Assembly (NCBI RefSeq): GCF_003751605.1
Contig: NZ_RJVJ01000001.1
Location: forward strand, 1,674,001-1,738,000
Source of the DNA: Kitasatospora cineracea
Lineage (GTDB): Bacteria; Actinomycetota; Actinomycetes; Streptomycetales; Streptomycetaceae
DNA length: 64,000 nucleotides
Direction of reading: 5' to 3'
Shown here: piece after piece, positions 57,239 through 64,000 of the stretch
Layout: each line of letters begins with the position of its first letter
Position numbering within the stretch: the first letter of the stretch is position 1
Notes under the pieces: generated by a model
Database searches by the model: none
Told to the model about the DNA's origin: nothing
What the model saw: the letters and a program-made list of their open reading frames with translations, nothing else
Made by a program: the position numbers and the translations under genes

Positions 57239-59203
57239 GAAGGTGCCGCTGTAGAGGGCGTGGCCGTACGAGGAGCTGCCGGAGCCGAAGCCGTAGATGC
57301 CGTCGTCGCTCCAGACCGCCTCGCGGAAGCCGCCCGCGCAGGTGGAGGCCGGGGCGAGGGCGAAGCCCTCCAGGTTGTCGACCGGCATGACGGCGGGGTT
57401 GGTGTAGGTCACGTCGGGGACGATCGCGCCGGAGGCGTTGACCTTCAGGAAGGTGTGGGTCTCGCCGCAGGTGTTGTCGCAGGTGGCGACGATGCGCTGG
57501 GCGCCGGCGTCGAAGGTCACGTCCATCACGCCCGGCTTTCCGGTGGAGACGGTGCCGAAGGTGGTGAAGCTGCCGTCCGAGTTGAGGCCGTAGACGTGCA
57601 GGGTGCCGTCGTACTCCAGGCCGGCGAAGAACAGGCCGGCGCCGTGCAGCGGGTAGTTCGCCGGGGAGTAGGCGGCGCCGGTGAGCGGGTCGGTCCAGCC
57701 GTTGGCGGTCAGCCAGCTGTCCGGGACGTAGCCGACGCCCTCGAAGCCGAGGTTGGCGTCGTCCTTGCTGCCGGTGTTCAGCTGCGGGAACTGCGCGGTC
57801 ATGTCCCACTGGTGCAGCGGGGTGAGGGTGCTGCCGGTGGCCGCCGGGTCGAACTCCATGACGGTGTCCTTCGGCACGGTGTTGTTGCCGTTGTCGCGCT
57901 CGGAGGTCACGTAGAGGTGGCCGTTGCCGCCGACGGTCAGGCCCTCGGAGTCGGGCTGGCCGGTGCCGCCCGCGAAGCGGATCTGTTTGCCGGTGGCGCT
58001 CCAGGTGGCGTCCGGGACCCACTTGCCGTTGCTCTTGACCAGCTTGTACAGCCAGTTCTTGTTCTTGGCGGCCCACAGCACGGACGGGTTCGCCGGGTCG
58101 AAGGCCAGCCCGCTGACGTCGCGGCCCTCGGGGCCGGTGGAGGTGGTGAACGCGCAGACGTTGTCGGCGATGGTGACGTCCAGGCCGCCGGGCCAGGACT
58201 GGGTGCCGGACGGGGTGGAACCGGTGCCGCCGGGGGCCTCCGGGGTGCAGCCGCTGGTCAACGTGCCGCCGCCGCCCAGCAGTTGGCCGGCGGTGCCGCC
58301 GCCGGTGCCGCCGCCGGGGGTGCTGCCCGCGCAGGAGTTCACCGCGCCGAAGGTCGCGCTCGCGGAGGTCTGGAAGCCGGTGGCGCAGCGCTCGTCCGAG
58401 GGCGAGGCGCCGGACGCGGCCCAGCTGACCGAGTCGACGGTGTTGCCGCTGCCGTCGAGCAGGAACAGCGAGTCGCTGCCGCCCAGGCCGATGGTCGAGC
58501 CGAACGTGACGTAGCCGCCCGCGGGGATGCTGGTCGCGCTCGGGGCGGAGGACGAGATCGAGGCGGCGGAGTGCGTGGTGTCGTTGTCGACGTACTTCCA
58601 CGAGCCGATGCTGACCGCGCTGGTGCCGCCGTTGTACAGCTCGACGGTGTCCGAGCCGTCCGAGCTGACCTCGTTGATCCGGACCCGGCTCGCGGCGGGC
58701 GGCGACGCCGGGCAGCCGGCGGCGTTCGCCGCACCGAAGGTGGTCGTGCCGGTGCCGGTCACCCAGGTGCCGGTGCCGTCGCCGCCGCAGCGGGCCATCG
58801 CGGGCTTCGCCTTGCCGGCGGCCCAGTCGACCCGGTCGACCACGGTGCCGTCGGCGGTGTAGATCACCACCTTGTCCGAATCACCCAGCCCCTTGGGCGA
58901 GTTGAAGGTGACGAAGCCGCCGGCCGGGATGCTGCTCGCGGACGGGTTGAAGGACTGCGGGGAGAAGCCGTCGTCGGACATCTTCCAGCCGCTGAGGCTC
59001 ACCGCCGTCGAACCGCTGTTGTAGAGCTCCACCGTGTCGCTGTTGGCGGAGCTCACCTCGTTGATGCGCACGTTCTGGTAGCCGGCCGGGTCGGCGGCCG
59101 CGGCGGGCTGCGCGGCGAGCAGCCCGGTGACGACCAGCCCGGAGAAGGTCAGGGACGCGGCGCACAGGGAGGCGACGCCGACACGCGAGTGTGAGTTAGG
59201 CAC
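57230..59203 (-). CDS. Secreted protein with two lamin-tail domains and a beta-propeller
   Basis: 657 residues. Signal peptide in residues 1-38 (VGVASLCAASLTFSGLVVTG, ending AAAA). Two lamin-tail domains follow: VRINEVSSANSDTVELYNSG and VRINEVSSDGSDTVELYNGG, each about 130 residues. After a Gly/Thr linker, residues about 270-657 look like an NHL- or phytase-like propeller (VSGLAFDPANPSVLWAAKN, SEGLTVGGNGHLYVTSERD, DNLEGFALAPASTC). Extracellular binding role; possible hydrolase of phosphate esters, not demonstrable here. The GTG at 59203 is the best start for the signal peptide. Confidence 0.84.
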   Translation of the reverse strand: MPNSHSRVGVASLCAASLTFSGLVVTGLLAAQPAAAADPAGYQNVRINEVSSANSDTVELYNSGSTAVSLSGWKMSDDGFSPQSFNPSASSIPAGGFVTFNSPKGLGDSDKVVIYTADGTVVDRVDWAAGKAKPAMARCGGDGTGTWVTGTGTTTFGAANAAGCPASPPAASRVRINEVSSDGSDTVELYNGGTSAVSIGSWKYVDNDTTHSAASISSSAPSATSIPAGGYVTFGSTIGLGGSDSLFLLDGSGNTVDSVSWAASGASPSDERCATGFQTSASATFGAVNSCAGSTPGGGTGGGTAGQLLGGGGTLTSGCTPEAPGGTGSTPSGTQSWPGGLDVTIADNVCAFTTSTGPEGRDVSGLAFDPANPSVLWAAKNKNWLYKLVKSNGKWVPDATWSATGKQIRFAGGTGQPDSEGLTVGGNGHLYVTSERDNGNNTVPKDTVMEFDPAATGSTLTPLHQWDMTAQFPQLNTGSKDDANLGFEGVGYVPDSWLTANGWTDPLTGAAYSPANYPLHGAGLFFAGLEYDGTLHVYGLNSDGSFTTFGTVSTGKPGVMDVTFDAGAQRIVATCDNTCGETHTFLKVNASGAIVPDVTYTNPAVMPVDNLEGFALAPASTCAGGFREAVWSDDGIYGFGSGSSSYGHALYSGTFPC

Positions 59204-59433
59204 GGGGCGGAACTCTGGCGACCCGACGTGGAAACAGCGTGTACGCGGGTTGAATCCCGGGCTCTTCCCGCCGGAACGCCAGGTTGGCGGGCCGCCGGCC
59301 CGACCGGATCCGGCCAACCGACCCGGGTGGCCACCGCACAACTGGTGGTTGACCATTGTGAGGCATTTTCGCAGGTCGTGCCGCTCCCTACCGACCGATC
59401 AACAACCTGTGATTGTTCAGTAGGGTGGGCGTC

Positions 59434-60366
59434 ATGGACCTCGAAGCCGTACGCACCTACGTCGCCGTCGCGGAGGCGGGCCAGTTCCAGAAGGCCGCCA
59501 CCGACCTGGCGGTCACCCAGCAGGCCGTCTCCAAGCGGATCGCCGGGCTCGAACGCGACCTCGGCGTCCGGCTGTTCGCCCGCACCCCGCGCGGCGCCGA
59601 ACCCACCATCGACGGCCTGGCGTTCCTGCCGCACGCCCGCGAACTGCTGCGGGTCGCCGACCGGGCCGCCGCCTCCGTCCGGGCCGGCCGCCGCCCGCTG
59701 CGGGTCGACGTGATCAACTCGCGCGGGGCGGCCGCCCGGCTGATGCGCGACTTCCACCGGGCCCACCCGGACGTCGAGTTGGACATCGTGATGCTGCTCG
59801 ACATCGAGGCCGCCGTCGCCGCGATCCGCTCCGGCAGCGTCGACGCCTCGTTCCGGGCCGTCGCCATGCCCGGCCGGCCGCTGCCCGAGGACCTCACCGC
59901 CGTCCGGGTCGTCGACGAGCCGCTGCACCTGCTCACCGGCCCCGCGCACGCCCTCGCCGCCGCCCGCACGGTGCCGCTCGCCGAACTGGCCGGGCACCGG
60001 ATCTGGATGCCCGGCCTCCTCCCCGGCAGCGAGTGGGGCGCCTACTACGAGGCGCTGGCGGGCGAGTTCGGCCTGACCATCGAGTCGACCGGCCCCAACT
60101 TCGGCTCCGACGCGCTGCTCGACACCATCGCCGACACCCCCGCCCTGGCCACCTTCATGGGCGAGGACACCCGGCTGGTCTGGCCCACCGGGTACGGCCT
60201 GCGCCGCATCCCGGTCACCGACCCCGTCCCGGTCTACCCGCACTCGCTGCTGCACCGCCGGGACGACCCGCACCCCGCCCTCCCGGCGCTGCGCGCCCAC
60301 CTCGCCGCCGCCACCGCCACCACGGCCCCCGTCGTCGGCGGCTGGATCCCGTCCTGGGCCCGCTGA
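59434..60366 (+). CDS. LysR-family regulator
   Basis: 310 residues. Helix-turn-helix AEAGQFQKAATDLAVTQQAV, SKRIAGLERDLGVRLFAR, then a periplasmic-binding-type effector domain (LRVDVINSRGAAARLMRDFH). ATG at 59434. TAGGGT ends seven bases before it, so the transcript may be leaderless; TTGACC near 59351 could be a distant -35 or part of an operator. Divergent from the lamin-tail gene (230 bp). Target not evident. Confidence 0.9.
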   Translation: MDLEAVRTYVAVAEAGQFQKAATDLAVTQQAVSKRIAGLERDLGVRLFARTPRGAEPTIDGLAFLPHARELLRVADRAAASVRAGRRPLRVDVINSRGAAARLMRDFHRAHPDVELDIVMLLDIEAAVAAIRSGSVDASFRAVAMPGRPLPEDLTAVRVVDEPLHLLTGPAHALAAARTVPLAELAGHRIWMPGLLPGSEWGAYYEALAGEFGLTIESTGPNFGSDALLDTIADTPALATFMGEDTRLVWPTGYGLRRIPVTDPVPVYPHSLLHRRDDPHPALPALRAHLAAATATTAPVVGGWIPSWAR

Positions 60367-60431
60367 ACCACGCCGACCGGGCCGGGCCGCCCCTACGCCC
60401 CGCCGTCACGCCCCGCCCGCGTGCGGCGCCG

Positions 60432-61697
60432 TCACGCCCCGCCCGCGCGCAGCGTCAGCAGGGTGATCTCGCTCGGCGCGAACACCCGGAACGGCGGCCC
60501 CCAGAAGCCGGTGCCCCGGCTGGTGTAGAGCTGGGTGCGCTCCCCGTGCCGGCTCAGGCCCTGCACCACCGGCTGGTCCAGCCGGACCAGGTAGCGGAAC
60601 GGCCAGATCTGGCCGCCGTGGGTGTGCCCGGAGACCTGCAGGTCGACCCCGGCCGCCACCGCCTGCGGCACGTACTTGGGCTGGTGGGCGACCAGCAGCA
60701 CCGGCAGTTGCGGGTCCGCCCCGGCCAGCGCGCCGGACAGGTCGGCCCGGTGCCCGGCCTCGCCGGAGGACGCCGCGGTGACGTCGTCCACCCCGGCCAG
60801 CACCAGGGCGTCCCCGCCGCGCTCCACCACCACGTGCCGGTTGTGCAGCGCCTCCCAGCCCAGCTCGGCCATCCGGTCCAGCCAGCCCTGGGCCTCGCCG
60901 CCGTACTCGTGGTTGCCCGTCACGTACACCCGGGCCAGGGCGGCCCGGACCGCGCCCAGCGGCGCGGACTGCGCGCGGCGCCGGTCGGGGGTGCCGTCCG
61001 CGATGTCGCCGGCGTGCACCACCACGTCCGCCGCCAGCGCGTTGACCGCCTCGGTGACCTTCGCCGACCAGGCCGCCCGGTCGATCGGCCCGTAGTGGGT
61101 GTCGGCCAGCACCACGACCCGGGTGCCGTCCAGGCCGGCGCCGAGCCGCGGCAGGCGGACGTCCAACCGCCGCACCCGGGGCACCCGCATCGCCTCGTGG
61201 TGCCCCCAGGCCAGCAGGACGGCCGACACCAGCAGGACGGCCGCCGCGACGAGCCGGGCCCGGCCGGTGCCGCCGACGCCGAACCCGGCCAGCAGCAGGT
61301 CCGCCAGGCCGCCCAGCACCGACCAGGTGAACAGCACCCACACCACGCCCAGGCTGGTGTCCGCGATCCGGGCCGCCCGGTCGTCGCGGGACCGCGGGCG
61401 GTGGCCCGCGACCATCAGGAACGGGAAGCCGACCATCCAGGCCAGCAGCACGGCGGTGCCCGCCAGGACCACCGGCAGCGGCCAGTCGGCGCCGGAGGCG
61501 AGCAGCGTCCACCACGGCGGCAGGCAGAGCAGCACCAGGGCGAGCACCAGCACGCCCAGCCGCCGCAGCACCGTCCGCCGGGGCGTCCGGCCGCAGCCTC
61601 CACCGTCGCCGTCGCCGGGTGCCCGCGGCCCGGGGACGTGCGCGCTGCCCGCCCCGTCCTCGGTGTCCGTCCCGTCCAGGGTTCCGCTGTCCGCCAC
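60432..61697 (-). CDS. Membrane metallophosphoesterase (YkuE/YaeI-like)
   Basis: 421 residues. Four membrane segments lie within residues 45-165 (LGVLVLALVLLCLPPWWTLL and others). The catalytic domain has VLADTHYGPID, VVHAGDIADG, YVTGNHEYGG, LLVAHQPKYV and SGHTHGGQIWPF, the complete two-metal phosphoesterase set. Related enzymes cleave phosphodiesters or UDP-sugar lipids at the membrane. Convergent with the LysR gene (65 bp). Confidence 0.92.
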   Translation of the reverse strand: MADSGTLDGTDTEDGAGSAHVPGPRAPGDGDGGGCGRTPRRTVLRRLGVLVLALVLLCLPPWWTLLASGADWPLPVVLAGTAVLLAWMVGFPFLMVAGHRPRSRDDRAARIADTSLGVVWVLFTWSVLGGLADLLLAGFGVGGTGRARLVAAAVLLVSAVLLAWGHHEAMRVPRVRRLDVRLPRLGAGLDGTRVVVLADTHYGPIDRAAWSAKVTEAVNALAADVVVHAGDIADGTPDRRRAQSAPLGAVRAALARVYVTGNHEYGGEAQGWLDRMAELGWEALHNRHVVVERGGDALVLAGVDDVTAASSGEAGHRADLSGALAGADPQLPVLLVAHQPKYVPQAVAAGVDLQVSGHTHGGQIWPFRYLVRLDQPVVQGLSRHGERTQLYTSRGTGFWGPPFRVFAPSEITLLTLRAGGA

Positions 61698-61910
61698 CGC
61701 GCCGCCTCCTGTGCGTGCCCCTCCGGCACGTGCCCGGTCAGCAGGCGATCCGGGCCGGCTCCGTGCGGGAGGTGATGCCGAGTCTCGCGCACGGGCGGGG
61801 GCGGTGGTAGCCCGAGGTGCGCCCCGGCGCCCGTGACACCCGCCCGCCGGCCGGGGAGACTCGGACCCACCGGCCCGCGCGGGCGGGGTTTCTCACGACA
61901 GGGGCGGGAC

Positions 61911-62294
61911 GTGGCACTGGCGAAGAAGGGCTCCCGGCGGATCGTCGTCGACGGCGTCGAGTACCGCTGGCGGGTGAGCAGCAAGCACTGGTGCTGCGAC
62001 CACGACCCGCGCCCCCTGGGCTACGCGGTGGAGCACGCCGCCCGCCCCGGCACGACGCTGGTCGTGGACACCGGGCGGCCCGCCGTCTTCCCCCCGGAGG
62101 AGGTGCCGGAGCAGCTCGTCCTGCCGGGCGAGGTCGCCGCGGGCGTCCGGGTCGCCCTGGCGGACGGCTGGACGCCCGGCGCCGACGGCTCGCCGTTCGT
62201 GCTGTGCCTCTCCGCGCCCCGGCCGGCCGGCCCGGCACCGGCCCGGGGCCGGTACCGGGGAGCCGACCCGACGGACCGTCAGCCGCCGCCGTAG
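61911..62294 (+). CDS. Small conserved protein of unknown function
   Basis: 127 residues beginning VALAKKGSRRIVVDGVEYRW, a beta-rich protein with two adjacent Cys and a His-Asp pair (HWCCDHDPRPL). No known domain. GTG at 61911 after GGGGCGGGAC. Its last 16 bp overlap the convergent secreted-protein gene. Confidence 0.7.
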   Translation: MALAKKGSRRIVVDGVEYRWRVSSKHWCCDHDPRPLGYAVEHAARPGTTLVVDTGRPAVFPPEEVPEQLVLPGEVAAGVRVALADGWTPGADGSPFVLCLSAPRPAGPAPARGRYRGADPTDRQPPP

Positions 62295-63484
62295 GTGGCC
62301 TGGGTGACCGCGAAGACGTTCCGGTTGTTCGCGGGCTCCTGGAGGGACCACAGCAGGTCGGGCCCGGTGGCGTCCTCCCAGTAGGAGATGCTCTCGCCGC
62401 CGCTGACCCAGGCGAAGGAGGAGGACCCGGCGGTCGGGGTCCAGTAGTAGAGCTTCTTCTGGCTCGAGGAGTTGAACCACCAGCGGCCGTTGTGCGAGGC
62501 CACGCCGTTGAGGTTGTACCAGGGCAGTTGGAGCGCCTGGCTGGCGGTGGTGGTCGCGGCGAACGTGGTGGCCCCGGAGGCGAACGGGAAGCGGACCGCC
62601 CGCGGCGCCCGGTTGGGGTAGGCGGTGCAGCCCGACTGGCAGGTGTACTCCGTCATCACGATCGACCTGCTGACCCGGTCCAGGGAGATCGACGACCACA
62701 CCAGCTTGTCCGCGGCGGAGGTCTGCGCGGTGACGGTGCCGATCTGGGGCAGCACGTAGGCGTAGTTGTGCGCGTAGTAGACGGACCCGGACTGGCGGCC
62801 GATCTGGTCGGCGGTGCCGCCGGTGTCGGTGTTGAGGATCTTGCGCATGTCGAAGACCCGCATGCCGCGCCCGGTGTCGGCGACGTACAGGTAGTCGCCG
62901 TACCAGGAGACGCCGCCGGCGTGGACCGGGATGTCCTTGAAGCTCGGTGCGGCCGTGGTGCCGGTCGGCTCCACCAGGAGGATCTTGCGGTACTTGTTGG
63001 GGTAGGTGGCGTCCCAGTCGACCAGGGTGATCCGGCTGCGCTGCTGGGCGCCGTCGCAGCCGTCCTTGGTGTACCAGCTGACCAGCACCAGCTGGTGGCC
63101 GTCGTAGTTGCCGCTGTTCGCGGTGCCGATCGCGTCCCGGCTGGTGGTGATGCCCTGCGGGTAGCTCTGGCAGTCGCCGTCGTCACCGTCGTCGAACCGG
63201 AAGCCGCCGGACAGGCCGGCGACCGAGAAGGACGACGCCAGCCCCTGCCGGTCGTGGTTCGCGTTGTCCATCACGGTGTGCACGGCGCTGGTCCCGAGCG
63301 TCGAGACCAGCGCGGTGTTGAGCGCGTCGTACTGGTGGTAGTCCGCGCTGAGCGTGTAGTCGGACGTGTCGAGCGCGGTCGGCGCGGTGGCCGCGGCCGC
63401 CGGGGGAGCGGCGGTGAGCACGCCGGTGACCAGCAGTCCGGCGGCGAGCACCGCCCTTGCCACGGTTCTGACTTGACGGATCAT
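62279..63484 (-). CDS. Secreted protein, beta-propeller-like
   Basis: 401 residues. Signal peptide TVARAVLAAGLLVTGVLTAA to an AAAATA cut site. The mature part has repeated Trp/Tyr-rich strands (GGVSWYGDYLYVADTGRGMR, VFDMRKI, WYNLNGVASHNGRWWFNSSS, ESISYWEDATGPDLLWSLQE) like a six- or seven-bladed propeller, and two Cys pairs. No catalytic motif seen. The ATG at 63484 has AGGA five bases upstream; an ATG 18 bases earlier is possible. Confidence 0.8.
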   Translation of the reverse strand: MIRQVRTVARAVLAAGLLVTGVLTAAPPAAAATAPTALDTSDYTLSADYHQYDALNTALVSTLGTSAVHTVMDNANHDRQGLASSFSVAGLSGGFRFDDGDDGDCQSYPQGITTSRDAIGTANSGNYDGHQLVLVSWYTKDGCDGAQQRSRITLVDWDATYPNKYRKILLVEPTGTTAAPSFKDIPVHAGGVSWYGDYLYVADTGRGMRVFDMRKILNTDTGGTADQIGRQSGSVYYAHNYAYVLPQIGTVTAQTSAADKLVWSSISLDRVSRSIVMTEYTCQSGCTAYPNRAPRAVRFPFASGATTFAATTTASQALQLPWYNLNGVASHNGRWWFNSSSQKKLYYWTPTAGSSSFAWVSGGESISYWEDATGPDLLWSLQEPANNRNVFAVTQATYGGG

Positions 63485-63570
63485 CAGGTCCTGCCTCTCC
63501 ATGTGAACGGATCACCTCTGGATCAACGGCGACTCACGCTAGGCGTGATCCGGACGTGTGCGCAACACCC

Positions 63571-63650
63571 CCGTCGCGCCCGCCCTCGCCCCGTCGCGCC
63601 TGCCCTCGTCCCGTCGCGCCCGCCCTCGTCCCGTCGCGCCCGCGCCCGTC
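63571..63650. repeat. 20-bp tandem repeat, four copies
   Basis: CCGTCGCGCCCGCCCTCGCC and three near copies in perfect 20-bp phase, directly before the end of the LysR gene. Non-coding. Confidence 0.85.
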
Positions 63651-63651
63651 C

Positions 63652-64000
63652 TCACCCCGCCTCCCGGCGGGAGCAGTGTTCGGCGACGGTGTCCGCGAAG
63701 GCCCGGGCCAGCGGCGAGAGGGCGTCCCAGCGGCGGACCGCCCAGCCCGCGGTGAGCGGCGGCAGCGCGGGGATCGGCACCAGTCGCAGGTCCGGGTGCC
63801 CCGGCCCGTTCCACTCGGGCAGCGCCGGGACGACCGCCCGGCCGAGCCCGAGCCCGGCCAGCAGGATCGCGGTGTCCCAGTCCGTGACGCTGGTGTCGAA
63901 GACCGGCCGGATCCCCGCCCCGGCGAGCCAGGTGCCGAGCTGGGTCCGCGCGGTCGAGTTCTCGGGCAGCCCGATCAGCCGGACGTCCTGCAGGTCCGCG
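63652..64000 (-). CDS. LysR-family regulator, C-terminal part
   Basis: Frame open from the window edge to the TGA (63652-63654) on the minus strand. About 116 residues are visible: DVRLIGLPENSTARTQLGTW, then TSVTDWDTAILLAGLGLGRA, VPALPEWNGPGHPDLRLVPI and RRWDALSPLARAFADTVAEH, the second half of a LysR substrate-binding domain. The DNA-binding half lies outside the window. Confidence 0.87.
   Translation of the reverse strand, partial: ADLQDVRLIGLPENSTARTQLGTWLAGAGIRPVFDTSVTDWDTAILLAGLGLGRAVVPALPEWNGPGHPDLRLVPIPALPPLTAGWAVRRWDALSPLARAFADTVAEHCSRREAG

Noticed and set aside
29946..64000. A biosynthetic gene cluster
   Set aside because: An ABC exporter, regulators and amidase are present, but no polyketide, peptide, terpene or RiPP synthase genes.

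Overview
The window is a segment of a high-GC actinobacterial chromosome, most like Streptomyces or Kitasatospora. Coding is very GC-rich in third positions, GTG starts are common, and there are several alternative sigma factors. A paired SigB/SigF-type sigma locus, a tRNA-Ser, tadA with its acidic partner and upp follow one another, an order that recalls the sigF to upp region of streptomycetes. This is judged from memory of the family and no alignment was run.

Layout. 1-9482 is core chromosome: the end of an NlpC/P60 hydrolase, an aldo/keto reductase, a tyrosine phosphatase, a first IS701 insertion beside a long palindromic repeat, two stress-type sigma factors, a Dabb-domain protein and a sortase-anchored lectin-like surface protein. 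9483-29945 is a complete actinomycete integrative and conjugative element (AICE) in a tRNA-Ser(CGA) gene. It is flanked by a 61-bp direct repeat and carries matched paired TGAGACCA repeats near both ends. From right to left it holds integrase, excisionase, an iteron-rich candidate origin, replication helicase, primase-polymerase, a second iteron array just after traB (candidate clt), traB, small spread/transfer genes, a long leader driven by a promoter with a built-in operator, and a GntR/HAD regulatory pair. Its left third is a cargo zone with visibly lower GC: a TIR-NTPase-TPR protein with a small helical partner gene, a second protein with an ATPase followed by TIR, a broken second copy of the partner, a fossil of another AICE integrase, and two insertion sequences (IS701 and IS5 families). 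This zone reads as an anti-phage or anti-plasmid defence island and is the most interesting part of the window.

29946-64000 is core and accessory chromosome: tadA, upp, a LytR_C protein, hydrolases, a lipoprotein, two VOC/DinB/amidase/regulator clusters, an ECF41-type sigma with a reductase partner, GlxA-type regulator and GAPDH, two further sigma genes, a drug-type ABC transporter with a DUF4097 protein and a divergent regulator surrounded by GTTGC half-sites, secreted lamin-tail and beta-propeller proteins, two LysR regulators and a metallophosphoesterase.

Several genes (a zinc-binding AICE protein, a PEBP-family protein, a sigma factor, and the C-termini of both IS701 transposases) are interrupted by what looks like one base at homopolymer runs. 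These may be real, recoded, or base-calling errors, and are flagged as such.
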